Origin: Sipunculus nudus
Taxonomy: Eukaryota; Annelida; Sipuncula; Golfingiida; Sipunculidae
Direction: 5' to 3'
DNA: 64,000 nt
Assembly: GCA_026874595.1 (NCBI GenBank)
Contig: CM049306.1
Location: forward strand, 103,861,142 to 103,925,141
Shown here: positions 12,112 through 24,690 of the stretch, in pieces
Numbering within the stretch: position 1 is the first letter of the stretch
Layout of the letters: each line of letters begins with the position of its first letter
The notes under the pieces: generated by a model
Databases searched by the model: none
Told to the model about the DNA's origin: nothing
Seen by the model: only the letters and a program-made list of their open reading frames with translations
Translations under genes and position numbers: made by a program

Positions 12112-13620
12112 ACCTTAGTCATACATAACTGTCAATATCTTCTACTTGGAGTCATACATAACTGTCATTATCTTCTACTTGGAGTCATACATAACTGCCA
12201 ATATCTTCTACTTAGGGGTCATACATAACTGTCAATATCTTCTCCTTGGAGTCATACATAACTGTCAATATCTTTTCCTTGGAGTCATACATAACTGTCA
12301 ATATCTTCGACTTGGGAGTCATACATAAATGTCAATATCTTCTCCTTGGAGTCATACATAACTGTCATTATCTTCTACTTGGAGTCATACATAACTGTCA
12401 ATATCTTCTACTTGGAGTCATACATAACTGTGAATATCTTCTCCTTTGAGTCATACATAACTGTCAATATCTTTTCCTTGGGAGTCATACATAATGGTCA
12501 ATATATATCTTCTCCTTGGGAGTCATACATAACTGTCAATATCTTCTCCTTGGAGTCATACAAAACTGTCAATATCTTCTCCCTGGGGGTCATACATAAC
12601 TGTCAATATCTTTTCCTTGGAGTCATACATAACTGTCAATATCTTCTACTTGGGAGTCATACATAAATGTCAATATCTTCTCCTTGGAGTCATACATAAC
12701 TGTCATTATCTTCTACTTGGAGTCATACATAACTGTCAATATCTTCTACTTGGGAGTCATACATAACTGTCAATATCTTCTACTCGGGAGTCATACATAA
12801 CTGTCAATATCTTCTACTTGGGAGTCATACATAACTGTCAATATCTTCTACTTGGGAGTCATACATAACTGTCAATATCTTCTACTTGGGAGTCATACAT
12901 AACTGTCAATATCTTCTCCTTGGAGTCATACATAACTGTCAATATCTTCTCCTTGGAGTCATACATAACTGTCAATATCTTCTACTTGGGAGTCATACAT
13001 AACTGTCAATATCTTCTACTTGGGAGTCATACATAACTGTCAATATCTTCTACTTGGGAGTCATACATAACTGTCAATATCTTCTCCTTGGAGTCATACA
13101 TAACTGTCAATATCTTCTCCTTGGAGTCATACATAACTGTCAATATCTTCTACTTGGAGTCATACATAACTGTCAATATCTTCTACTTGGAGTCATACAT
13201 AACTGTCAATATCTTCTCCTTGGGAGTCATACATAATGGTCAATATATATCTTCTCCTTGGGAGTCATACATAACTGTCAATATCTTCTACTTGGAGTCA
13301 TACGTAATTGTCAATATCTTCTCCTTGGAGTCATACATAACTGTCAATATCTTCTACTTGGGAGTCATACATTACTGTCAATATCTTCTACTTGGGAGTC
13401 ATACATAACTGTCAATATCTTCTACTTGGGAGTCATACATAACTGTCAATATCTTCTACTTGGGAGTCATACATCACTGTCAATATCTTCTCCTTGGAGT
13501 CATACATAACTGTCAATATCTTCTCCTTGGAGTCATACATAACTGTCAATATCTTCTACTTGGAGTCATACATAACTGTCAATATCTTCTACTTGGAGTC
13601 GTACATAAATGTCAATTTCG
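12112..13620. repeat. 33-34-bp minisatellite, about 45 copies, in the presumed sulfotransferase intron
   Basis: Tandem units read GGAGTCATACATAACTGTCA followed by ATATCTTCTACTTG. Variants are CTCCTTG for CTACTTG, one or two extra G, and an occasional ATATATATCTTC insertion (about 12500 and 13240). The array decays into single diverged units up to about 13830. Period-33 units are eleven codons long, so several overlapping ORFs remain open. These are by-products of the repeat, not genes. Confidence 0.95.
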
Positions 13621-13899
13621 TATACTTGCAGTACATCCCTAATCATATATAACTGCCAATATCGGATACTTGGAGTCATACATAACAGTCATATATAACT
13701 GTCAGTATCTTAATCTTGGAGTCCTAAATAACTTCCAATATGTTATACTTTAATTCACATATAATTGTCAGTATCTTATACTTGGAGACATATGTAACTG
13801 TCATGTCTTATATTTTGAGTCGTTTAACTGTCAATCTCTTGGCTTACTTCTATCATTATAAATCATGCTTTACCTGCCCCCTGTCGGTGCTCAGCTGAC
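13621..13899. repeat. Decayed fringe of the minisatellite
   Basis: Single diverged units (CATATATAACTGTCAGTATCTT and similar) appear up to about 13840, then AT-rich sequence up to the candidate exon. Confidence 0.6.
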
Positions 13900-13953
13900 C
13901 TGGCGTCCGTACTCGTTGTTGAAACACTCCATGCTCGGGCACTGGGATTCTGA
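13900..13953 (-). CDS. Candidate small stem exon of the sulfotransferase gene
   Basis: A 54-nt minus-strand segment lies between acceptor TTAAATACAG and donor CCAG/GTCAGC. It is open when entered in phase 1 from the exon at 14413-14503 and would add about 18 residues of stem (IPVPEHGVFQQRVRTP). It leaves in phase 1, so another exon entering in phase 1 and leaving in phase 0 would still be needed before 2723. The support is only splice-like signals and an open frame, so this is speculative. Confidence 0.22.
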
Positions 13954-14412
13954 CTGTATTTAATAAAGTGACTCCTGTCACAATTGAAATGGAATATGAA
14001 AAAAAAAAATAAACTCCCATTACCATTAGCGATCAATGAGTAACAGATGGCTGGATGCTGATTTAAAGGATATTACAATTTTCATCTGTCAGGTTTAGTT
14101 TCTGTTAGGATGAATACACATTTTTTCTGATACAGCCATCAAAACTGGGCGTATATTCTACAGCGTGTGATGTGTGTGCCGACAAATGCCCGTCTATTTT
14201 CCAGAAATAAATTGTCACTCAGTAAAGCGGCTTAATGCATATAATAAGTTCGAAATGGGAACGATTTTAAATAGAATTCTTTCTCGCCAAGGATACAATC
14301 TTAAATAATGTCCTAGGTGTCTGGTGTCCTATAGGACCAAATAAGTACCATTTTACTCCTTACTGAATGTTAGCTGTGATTTTTTGGATATTAATAAAGA
14401 AGTGATGATTAC

Positions 14413-14503
14413 CTTTACGTTGCATCAGGCACATGACCAGTACTACCAAGCCGACAATAACCAATACGGTTTTAGTGATACAGCGTTGCCGTAAGAGCGA
14501 CAT
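14413..14503 (-). CDS. Probable first coding exon of the sulfotransferase gene: type II signal anchor
   Basis: On the minus strand an ATG in good context (AAACATGTC, at 14503) opens MSLLRQRC. A hydrophobic segment (TVLVIVGLVVLVMCLM) follows, then QRK, and the frame reaches a splice donor (AAAG/GTAATC) at 14412. A short basic cytosolic tail plus one membrane span is how Golgi sulfotransferases begin, and the strand and position suit the catalytic exons downstream. An in-frame ATG at 14566 would add 21 residues, but the second ATG has the better context. Exit is phase 1 while the 2723 exon needs phase 0 entry, so at least one exon is missing from this model. The link to the catalytic exons is inferred. 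Confidence 0.5.
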
Positions 14504-14566
14504 GTTTACTGCCCAATTCAGTCCTTGCATCATTGAAGCAGCGGTGTGGCCGTTCAGCTCAGACAT

Positions 14567-15119
14567 GCCCTGACCATCTCCTGAGCGTCATGCGGGATGA
14601 CCATCACCATTCAGGTTCACGCACTATGTCTTCAAACATGACCAAAAAACATACCTTTGATTCTATTCTACTTAAATTTGATTGACAATGTGGTTGCGAG
14701 CCGAGTATAGTTGTTCGAGCTCATGTCATTTCCTCCATGCAGGCATACACTGTGGTCTGGGTCATCATTGCATCACAAACGTATAGCTACTTGATCAACA
14801 AACTGCAACTAATTTTCTTGTACCTAGAGCTCTATTCTGTTGAAATAAATGTTGTCGCTTAGAATAGGCTGGCTTCTCGAGAGAAATGGCACTTTTTATC
14901 AGAACGAATAAAAGTACCATGTGGCGGCCGAGGATAATTTGATATCGGGATATGGTCACAAGATTGAATGTCCTTAAACTAGCACTATTGATGGGCACTA
15001 CCATAACAAACACCAGTTGCGCCTCTTTCACTGCTAAATAGGTAGATATAAATGTATTTGTATTTGGATGAATTATACGCTTATTAAGTACAGTTATGTC
15101 CAATTCACAAAATAATTGC
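14567..15119. other. Sequence upstream of the anchor exon
   Basis: The sulfotransferase promoter or 5' UTR could lie here, but I recognise no TATA, CpG island or splice signal worth naming. Confidence 0.4.
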
Positions 15120-15360
15120 GAATCTTTTTTATGTGTGCACATCTTTTAACCAAATGTTTAGACACAATGCGTTATGTGGTTTTATTGGTAATTTGAGTTT
15201 ATTTAGCTTCCTATGGTCCCTAGATTAGAAAAATTAATGTTGGATGTTTAAACATTTTACTTTCTGGAGAAATGGCCTTTTTTAAACTGCGTCAAAGTGC
15301 AAATTGCGTGGCGCAAGGGAGGCGGAAACGGGGTATGGTCACTAAAATCAACTTCTTCCG
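15120..15360 (+). repeat. Dispersed repeat arm, inverted relative to 18130-18365
   Basis: Shared signposts with the reverse complement of 18130-18365 are TGTGTGCACAT, TTTAACCAAAT, GACACAAT, TTCTGGAGAAATGG and GTGGCGCAAGG. A third copy in the orientation of 18130-18365 lies at about 24290-24680, and a short piece at about 20540-20620. Probably one transposon family; no ORF. Confidence 0.6.
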
Positions 15361-16887
15361 TAATACTTGTCCAAAAGGATCAAAATTGGCACCATTTAAT
15401 TCCTTTTACATTAATTAATAAATTAATAAATATAAATTTAGTTGAGTTATTTGAAAGACAATTCATTAAAAATTCTAATAAATCTGATTAAAAAGACTGA
15501 AAAGAGTCAATTCTAAAACACTGCATGCATGCTATTCAAACTCTCACTTCCTAAGGCTAACAAATTAATGTAACTTCCTCATTACTATAATGAAAAATAT
15601 CTATAAAAATACCGAATCCTATTAAAATTGTCAGTTAATTGTGTCAGTGGTTCATTAATATTTACATATGTGCAAGGAAGACGAGAACATATACACATGT
15701 AGGTAATCCACCGGTGGCCCGACTGAGATGCTATACACACGGTGCACCTGTAGCGGTTTATCGGGTCAGTGTTGGGCAACAAGCTTCGACCGGCCCGAGC
15801 CTTAAAAAGGAGTTATTCAGCCGTGACAGACATGTGCCGGACGATACATCCCCTATCTAATTGGTTATAACACCCGATCACATCACATTTACATAAAACG
15901 TTAACCCACCGTTGATTTGAGGTAAAAATGAAACGGGGCCAATCGACAAGAAGATTTTTTAAATTTCATCATATCGGTATTCACACGTGGCGCCTGTAAA
16001 TCACAAATGGGGCCGTGAGACAAGAGCCTAATTCATCATTCAACATGTCAACTATTGGAGATTTTAAAACAAATAGAAATCTATTTAATGGTCGACCAGA
16101 CAGAAATTTAATTATAATCTGAAAATTAGCAGGACATAATTTGCATTCTGGTATTCTGTGACGCTAAGGCCTAGTTACACATTTATAGAAACTATCGGCA
16201 ATATCCAGAAGAAGTACCGCTTGTCTTATTAATGGCTCACTTTTATGCACGCAGCTGTAGTTGGCAATATTCGGAATAAGTGTTCTTTTCGTATCAGTAC
16301 TACCGCTTTGCACGATAGATATGGGATATTGTTCTTGAATATGTCACCCGAAATGTTGAAAAAGGAAATTTGGGGATATAATTTCAGTTTAAAGTAAAGT
16401 TTGATATTGTTTTATCGTAAACATTTCAGGGGGTAGTGTTTGTGCGATATTAGGGGAAATTATGGAATTTGCAACAGAATATTCATAAATCACTTATTTT
16501 TATAATAATGTAGAGGAAAAGTGATTCAACACATTTATTATATGTATCAATGGAAATCATAAAATAATAATAATCATTTTTGTACCTTTATAAACAACAT
16601 AGATACAGATTCAGTGTTGTGACCTGATAATGGCACAGATATAGCTGGATACCATACATGCATGTATATGACAAATTACGTGATGTATGTGCTTAATTCA
16701 GCCTACTATTTCAGAATCTCGAGTTTTACATTCTACTTTACACAGCTTTTGGCAAATCCTCACTGTCATATTGGTTTTTAATAATAATGTATATAAATAC
16801 CCCCCCCACACACACACACATAGCAAAATGAAATTGCGCGCTCTCCTTAACATCACTTGAGTCTGACAACTGGATTTAAAGACCGGG

Positions 16888-16888
<1 letters not shown>
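15361..16888. other. AT-rich intergenic sequence
   Basis: No exon, RNA gene or element end was identified. A short C run followed by a CA run lies at 16801-16820. Confidence 0.5.
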
Positions 16889-16954
<66 letters not shown>

Positions 16955-16971
16955 TATGTGTGTGAATAAAG

Positions 16972-17015
<44 letters not shown>
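16889..17015. repeat. (TA)n tracts flanking the left end of a pogo-like element
   Basis: Two TA runs (16889-16948 and 16974-17015) are separated by a short TG-containing spacer. The second abuts the TIR at 17016. Confidence 0.95.
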
Positions 17016-17675
17016 CAGTAGGGCGCCGTATTTCCGAATGGCGAATTTACGAAATTTCTTTTTTCCGAAAATTAAAATGGGGAACCGAAAATTTATTCGT
17101 ATTTCCGAAACGTATTTCAAGTATGTAAATACCTTAAAGGTTATTTTTTTTACGAGTCCCAAGGCCTGCAGTCATGGGTTTAAGCCCAGTGGTGACCCTA
17201 ATTAATTAGTTCTGGGCCTATTATGTCGAAGGGGCAAAGGTGTGAAAACTACAGCTAGCCCCGCAACGATCGGCTCCCTGTACCCCTAGCAGGAGACTGA
17301 GCAGTTTATCTATGAGCACTTGTGTGTTATCAACCACATCTCGTTTGTACTCAAGCAAACATAGTTCGTCGGCTTGGGATAGGATGTCAGGCCAAATAAC
17401 TGAGCAGTTTACTCGCATCATCATTGGTGAGGTATCATTTATTAAACGCTTCTGCTCGAGCAGGTTTAGGTGCGGGCCATAGCATGCTGGCTAGGCCATA
17501 CAAATAAGCAGTTCAATCCAAAAAAAGAAACACCGTGTTCCTCTGGTAGAATGGCATTAAGTTAATCATTAACTGTCCTACGAACTTGCCGCTAGACCCT
17601 TGTCCGCATTTCCGAATGTTCGAATTTCCGAACAAAAAGCTTGTCCCCCGACGCTTTCGGACAAACGACGCTCTA

Positions 17676-17678
<3 letters not shown>
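17016..17678. mobile_element. Non-autonomous pogo/Tigger-like element, 663 bp
   Basis: The ends are inverted repeats: CAGTAGGGCGCCGTATTTCC at the left and the reverse complement of CAGTAGAGCGTCGTTTGTCC at the right. Both are followed by further TTTCCGAA phrases and both are bordered by TA. A CAGTR-type terminus, TCCGAA-like subterminal words and a TA target duplication are characteristic of the pogo/Tigger group. The interior has no transposase. It sits between (TA)n tracts, a natural TA target. Confidence 0.75.

Positions 17679-17723
<45 letters not shown>
17679..17723. repeat. (TA)n microsatellite
   Basis: A TA run immediately right of the pogo-like element. Confidence 0.95.
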
Positions 17724-17726
<3 letters not shown>

Positions 17727-18129
17727 TTTAAAATAATATGGTCTAACGTTAGAAGTTTTGCAATGTTTAATCCTGCAACTTTGCAAAACAAAATGGCCCA
17801 GACTCTGATATGTTAGAGCAATATTTTGTAAATTTAAGTACCCTGCATTTTTTAAAGATTTGACGCTTTTCAAACCAGTGACTGTTAATTAATTACTTTT
17901 ACGGGTTTTCACTACAATCATGTCTTTTTTACACTCAGGTATACTATAAATCACAAGGGCAGCCCGAGACTATCTTATTTATTTCACCTTAACTTTTTGG
18001 TAAAGAAATAGATATATATGTAAAAATCTAAAATTAATTTAATTTTGTTATAGGGTGCATCTGTTTTTATTAGTTAACTTTCACGTAAAAAAACTAATAC
18101 GAATCTTTTTAGCAAAGAAAAAGGAATAA
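17724..18129. other. AT-rich intergenic sequence
   Basis: Nothing recognised. Confidence 0.5.
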
Positions 18130-18365
18130 AATGGTCCTAGGACTAGTATTAAGGAAGTTATAGTTGGTTTTCCGCCCTCCTTGCGCCACGAAATTGGCAC
18201 TTCGACACGGTTTGATAAAGAGACCATTTCTCCAGAAATTTGCCTTGTTTCAAACCCAAAAATTTATTTTCATAATCTGTTAACCAGAGAAAGCAATGAA
18301 ATAATATCCATACAATTTATTGTGTCAAAAAATTTGGTTAAAAAATGTGCACACATAAAATTCAA
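18130..18365 (-). repeat. Dispersed repeat arm, partner of 15120-15360
   Basis: The inverted partner of the arm at 15120-15360 (shared GTGCACACATAAAA, TTGCGCCACGAAATTGGCAC and CCATTTCTCCAGAAAT). The 2.8 kb between the arms contains the pogo-like element, so the pair may be two insertions rather than one element. Confidence 0.6.
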
Positions 18366-18454
18366 AATCATTTAGTGCATTGGACATAATGCACTTTATA
18401 AGCATGTAACTCAAACAAAACATTGTTAATGCTGCAATCACATATAGCCTATAC

Positions 18455-20470
18455 TTGGCCCGTACCGTGACTAAAATCAGCATTTTTGGCTATATTCGCA
18501 CTGTGCCCGCAAGGTACCCATACGATTCAATTTTTACCGGCGTTTTCAACTTAAGCATCGGTCACAACCCGTTGCGGTCACCGCACACCGTAGATTATCT
18601 TACGGTTTTTAGTACCGTAGAAATACTTAAGCCTAGGTCACAATCCGCTGCGTTCACTGCACACCGTAGATCACCGTTCGGTCTTTGAAAACCGCAGGAA
18701 TACTAATGCGCCCGCGCCGACGTGCGGGAACGGAAAGGTCTTCCTCATTCTCATGTCGTTCGCACGGTAAAGTAAGGTAGGCGTTCAAAATCGCACTCAC
18801 ATCATCCGACATCCGTGCGTCTACAGCCCGTAGGTGGCTGCCTAAAGCCTCGATTACAACCCGCTGCGGTCACCGCACACCGTAGAGTACCGTACGGTTT
18901 TTTTGGGACCGCAGGAATACTTAAACATCGGTCACAACCCGCTGTGGTCACCGCACACCGTAGATCGCCGTTAGGTTTTTGAAAACCTCAGGAATACTTA
19001 TGGGGCCGACGTGCGAAAAAGGCAAGGTGTCGTCCTCATTCTCAGGGCCTTCGCACGGTTAAGTAAGCTAACCCTGCAGACGCCGCAAGCTAACCTTGCT
19101 GAAGCCGCAAAGACCCCTAACGACAGCCGCAGGTACACCGTACGTCTCTCGGGTAGCCTAGAAGGCGTTAAAATCGCACGGGCATCCTACGACATCCGTA
19201 CGTCTACTGCACGATGCCAGTACGGAGGCCGTAGATACCCGCTTGACGTACGGCCGCCGCACCAACTTGCGCTTGCGCTAATGTCAGTTACGGTCGTTGT
19301 GGAATCCCTGCGGCCTTCGAAAAACGCACGGCTGCCGTACGTCAACCTCACGGTATATCCCAAACAATCGCCTACGGCGACCCTACCCTATTTGTGACCG
19401 AAGCTTTACCGTAAGCCCTTAGAAGCGCCGTGGACAGGACGTAAAGAGCCCGTGCGGGCACCTTACAGGCACCCGTACAATTTCCGGGTAATTTTCTCTA
19501 GGGCGCCTTGCGGTGTCAGCGGCTGCCGTACGGTCACGTGCGATAGCCTTACGGTCCCCGCAAGGGCCCTGTGCGATATGTGAAAAGTCGAATGGCTGCC
19601 GTGCGGGGTCCGTTTGGCTCCCTTGCGATGTAAATTTTGCCCGTGCAGTGTCCTCATGGTGCCTGAATCTGAACTGTCGGATATATAAGGACAACATTTC
19701 TCTGAAAAAAATGATTCTAGGAACAAGTGACTCAAATTGATTAAGCTTGATCTGGAAAAATATATAAATATCACCTTAGAACGGTAAAATCCAGAAATTA
19801 CGACCACCGATGGGACCTCGATATAGTGGTTGTATTTTGAAGTGGTCGTCTAAGCGAATTCTGAAATTAAAAGCAAAAATGAATTGGGACCGAGAAAAGG
19901 TGGTCGTTAGTTTGGGGTGGTCGCTTAACTGTGGTGGCCGTTAAGCAAGGTTTTACTGTGTATTGTTGTTTTACAATATACCTGTTTCATTTATCAATAT
20001 CAAAATAGGACGGGGCGTGGACTCTAGGGTCAAATGTCTAATAAAAATTTTCCAAGAAAAAATATAATAATTAAATGCCCCTAAAAAAAAGTCCACGATA
20101 AGATCCTCTTGTTTTATTTTGCTTTCCGTCCAATCCACATCTTCGCCGCTTGATGTCTCCACCTCGACTTGCACTTTACTATTCTTTCCTTTCTCTTTCT
20201 TATTCTTTCGCTTCATGTTAAACAAATTACTTTTTTTTAAAACAAGCTACATATATATATAGCAGGAAATACCCTGACAGTGGGCGCACGTTGTACTTGC
20301 ATGGTCTTCCTACGGTTCCCGGACGGCCTCCTTACAAACCAAGTTTCGGAGGCCATCGTGCGGTCGCTGTAGATTATATAAAACATAATAGTGGATAAAA
20401 AGTCACACGGTGACCGTACGGTCTCGAATACCCATGACAAGCTGCCGTGCTGAAAAGACCGTACGGCGCC
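18455..20470. repeat. CpG-rich CGTACGG repeat block
   Basis: A strikingly CpG-rich stretch in AT-rich surroundings. A phrase close to CGGTCACAACCCGCTGCGGT followed by CACCGCACACCGTAGA occurs four times (about 18549, 18630, 18846 and 18920). Palindromic words such as CCGTACGG and ACCGTACGGT recur to about 20470. The 128-codon ORF at 19011-19397 has no recognisable motif and lies within the repeats. 19785-19965 resembles a separate MITE ending TTTTACTGTG with repeated GTGGTCG words. A minus ORF near 20220-20080 begins KRKNKKEKGKNSK and could be a transposase tail. No host gene is supported. Confidence 0.6.
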
Positions 20471-21004
20471 CGGTGTATATGTGAGCTATAGGCATTGGCG
20501 ATAAAAGAGGGGAAAATCGTGTGAACAGTCTTTTTTTAACCGATTTCCCTCAGCCTCAAACATCGCTCTTGACGCTGTTTGATAAAAGGGCCATTTCTAG
20601 AAAATTGCCCCTGTGTCAACCACCAGGATTAATTTCAGCATGCTAAGGCTAAGGCATGAAGTATTATTTATATACCCTTATCAATAAACAAAGTGATAAC
20701 GTAGGCAGAAAATTATTAATAAATCTGTGGTAAATGTACAGCGTGATAGAATAAAAATAAATATACTTTAATAGGATCGGTAACTCGGGGCGGTCTTTCC
20801 TGACACTGAGTCAACATTCAATGCTGCAAAATGCGCATGGGTACCAAAAATTCTACATGGAAATTACCGACAGTCAAGTATTTTAAATTTCTTTTTAGAA
20901 GAAACTGGTTTACATATTCAATCTATGATGCAAACTAATATTTCGAATTCAAATGATTTTGGAATATTTTCATCACTGCCAATATTTTATCAACATATAA
21001 TATT

Positions 21005-21991
21005 AAGTTACACTCTTAGACATGGCTGTAGTTTCACGGTAGTTTACCGTGTTTCTTTCACGGTAGTACCGTCATTTCACGGCCCGGCCGTACTTTACTC
21101 GATTAACGGTAGACTACCGTAATTTGAGCCAGCCCTGGCGTCTTATCATGCCTTGTCACCATCTGGTCACCCCAGGGGGCCCCGAGCACGTGCGTTTCCT
21201 TTGTTAACATCCGGGCATTTTCAGGTTTTTCACCGCCATCTTTGACATTTCTAGCAGCTCGCAGAGGCGTACAATCTCGAATAATCCCATGTTTTTGGCG
21301 AGTTTACCTTTATGCCTTAATTGTTTCGCAAACTACTTTAGGTATCTTTAACTGGCACGTATTATATATATTTCTTTGATAATTTTAGATTTTTTACCAA
21401 AACTGGCCACTCCAAATCACACCATCCCTGGTTTGGTGGTATCACTGTTCGTGCTGTGTATTTTGTATATTGTGTGTAAAACGGTGTGTTGATATATTGT
21501 TAGTTAAATATATCGCAGATATACGGCCTCGCGTGTATATCACATATTGGCTTACATGATTTCCGAATTTAAATACAGCCCTTTTTTATCATCATGATAA
21601 CACCACTGCTGTACATACTTGTTTTAACTTCTTTTATTCTTCATCTCATGTGGAAATACATGTGTGCCATTTACGTGTGATTTAAACGAACATTCAGATT
21701 ATTTTAGAAATACACTCTGCATATTTGTTTAAGTATACGAGTCTCTCATTGAAAATATCCAAGTTATCTTTTGACTTATATCTCAATACGTACATAATTT
21801 ATATATGATATATTTCAGACACTCAAATCATGTTTATGTAACTGATACTTTTTGTATTTTCTCTGTTTTAGACTATGAGTTTGACCCAAAGCAGAGAAAT
21901 CAACAATTACAGTCATCACCGACCAGATGAATAAGACGAATAGGAATTACCACTTGGAGTTACTTCTTACCAAATATAGGCATCTTGGACG

Positions 21992-22050
<59 letters not shown>

Positions 22051-22850
22051 TATATATATATATATTATAATGGTATATATGATATATGCATATTGTATTT
22101 TCGCGTCTAATTTGAACAGGCTGATTGTGAAAAACGCGAGTTCATCAACACACTGACTGTATGATTGACACGGGGACTCAAAAGGCATTTTTTATTTAAA
22201 TCTGCAAAATGCAATGCCGAGTTTGAGTTTAATTACAAGTTTGTGTTACATTTCGCCCAAATGTGTTTGTGTGTATGAACAGATGCATTGATATACACGT
22301 TTATGCATGTTAAATCATGTTTTTCTCAGAGTTGTTGATTGTGAATATGTGTATTGATAATTTTGTGTTTTATAATAAAGTTTTCCCTTGAATATACTTT
22401 TTTTGCTGTTTCATTCTCATTCCTTCAATGTACCTTCCTATTTAGCTGATCTAACTATACCTACCATTTGTGAAATCCAAATTCACAGTGACAGTGGATC
22501 AAGTGCAAGCCCCCCTCCCCCTCCCCACATACCCACATCTATACATAAACATACATATATAATATTACAATCGTACATAATCAAAATAGTACCAGATATA
22601 TAATATTTTTTTATAATATTAATAATAACCACAATATTATTACAGAGAATACCGTGAAAATACGATATTCCACCGTAATTTGACCCGATAACGTAGTTCT
22701 CAAAGTACGGTAGTCTGCCGTTATTTTACGTCCTACCGTAATCTGCAGATTACGGCCTACCGCTTTTCTACGGTAGACTACCGGCAGCGACGGATGCGGG
22801 TATACTATACCGTTAACTTACGGCGCATGTCGTACACAAGAGTGTATAAC
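21005..22850. mobile_element. Putative element bounded by inverted ACGGTA-rich ends
   Basis: The left end (TTACACTCTT, then repeated ACGGTAGTTTACCGT words to 21120) and the right end (22640-22850, TACGGTAGACTACCG words, ending AAGAGTGTATAA) are in inverted orientation and share the terminal ACACTCTT. The 1.5-kb interior is AT-rich with a (TA)n tract and no credible ORF. Boundaries are approximate and no clear target duplication was found. Confidence 0.5.
21994..22066. repeat. (TA)n microsatellite
   Basis: A TA run with one GCA interruption at about 22049. Confidence 0.96.
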
Positions 22851-24285
22851 CGTTGCAAAACTATCTTACCCTATAGTAGTAGAGAAAAAAATTGAATCTC
22901 CAGCAATACCTTAATTTGGAAGAAAAAAAAACCCATAAAATTCACAATATACCAATCCTTTTGGAAGACATATATACAATCTAAAGGTGAATTTTTTTCC
23001 ATGTAAGAAAACCGCCGAATTTAATTAAAGACTTTGTAAAATGGGAAAATACTGTGAACCCATGCATGTTGTCATATTTGTAACACACTAGACGAATGTC
23101 ATATGCTGTTTAACTGTAAAATGGTAAAAGCAATTTGGACAATATAATTAGCCGTATATTACAGCTGAACGTAACATGGAAACATGTAGCATTAGCGTAC
23201 GGTATTTGGTTCGATTCGAATACTAATTCAATATCCATTAACATATGCATCAGCATAATAACACGCCTTTTTTAAAGCACAAATGGGTGCAAAAAATAAT
23301 TACACTATAATATTTCATCAGACATTATTATCAAACAAATATACAAAAAAAATAAGTTTTCATCAGAGATTCAAACTTATTTGAAGGTTGAGTATGTAAA
23401 CTCAAAACCACTATAACATTGATAATTTACAGTTGTGATGACGATGATGATGTTACTACATTGTGGAGAAAAAACGTGACGAAGGTGATGAATACTAGTG
23501 TATGATTATATGTTACTTAAGTGATTATAACGAGAATGAAAGAAAAATTTATCATATTAATGCTTAATAATGCTACTATATGATGTCATAACAGTGATAG
23601 TGATTTAGACGATGATATAACGGTATAGATGACATAATCATTTATTGAATGCATGCAAAATGACTGTGCAATTATACGGACAATATGCTGCATGTGTATT
23701 GCATGGGGAAAAATATTTACTAAATTCACTATATGTAATCTATAATACTAGTATTTATAAATAATTTGTTTTGAAAAAAAATAACAATTTATGGTCATCG
23801 GAAATGGCACGATTTTCTTATATTAAGAGATTATATTTTCTCTAAATGACTCTGGGTTTTTGTTTTTGGTAATTAATAACGGCAAGAATAATAACAAAAT
23901 TAACATGAAAATGTCTTATCAGATATTTCATTCAAGACTGATAACCGAAGAATTACTTTAGGATTTTTCTACATTAAATTTTTCCACAACATTTGGCTTT
24001 GTGAGTATAACCAAGTAAATTTTTTATTTCTTTATCATATTTGTTAGAAAATATATAATTAATTCAAATATAATTTATGCAATGGACACAGATAAATGCT
24101 GAACCACGGTTATGTAAATTTTCACAAGTGTCTTGTTGCCGTTAGATGTCACTAGTAGTCGAAGCATTATTTTATCTACATTTGAACTGATTCATATGAT
24201 TTTTTGGTGTATGCAAAAGGTATAATAAATCTTAACAATTCTAGATAGCATCAATGAAGAAAAATGCCAACATTCATTTTCATAA
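22851..24285. other. AT-rich intergenic sequence
   Basis: Loose GATGATG-like words appear at 23440-23640. No gene or element end was recognised. Confidence 0.5.
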
Positions 24286-24690
24286 ATAAGGACCTTTCGA
24301 AACAATAAAATAAACTAAGATAACGAAGAAAATTCATACAGTTTATTGTGTCAAAACATTTGGTAAAAATGCGCACACATAAAACAAATTCAAAATTATT
24401 TTGTGAGTTGGATATAAGTGCGCCTATATAAGCATGCAACTCGTCCAAATGCCAACACAGTTATATCTATTTTATTTGGCAAATACAAGAGGAGTAAAAT
24501 GGTGTTCATTTCACCCCCATAGGACTAGTATTAAGGATAACTGGACTATATTAAAGAAGTTACCCCCTTGACAATACCCCTTAACCGATTTCACTCAGCC
24601 TGAAATATGGTACCTCGGAGCAATTTGATAAAATGGCCCATTTTTTTAGAGAAAAATATCAGCCTTGTGCCATTATTCATTTTCACAGAC
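24286..24690 (+). repeat. Third copy of the 15120/18130 dispersed repeat family
   Basis: Contains CAGTTTATTGTGTCAAAACA, GCGCACACATAAAA, GGACTAGTATTAAGGA and AACCGATTTCACTCAGCCTG, which match 18130-18365 and, for the last phrase, about 20539-20560. Confidence 0.6.

Noticed and set aside
12146-13642. Several plus-strand ORFs of 60-106 codons
   Set aside because: Products of the 33-bp minisatellite, open because the period is a multiple of three.
19011-19397. 128-codon plus ORF
   Set aside because: GC-rich repeat block with few stops by composition. No domain is recognisable.
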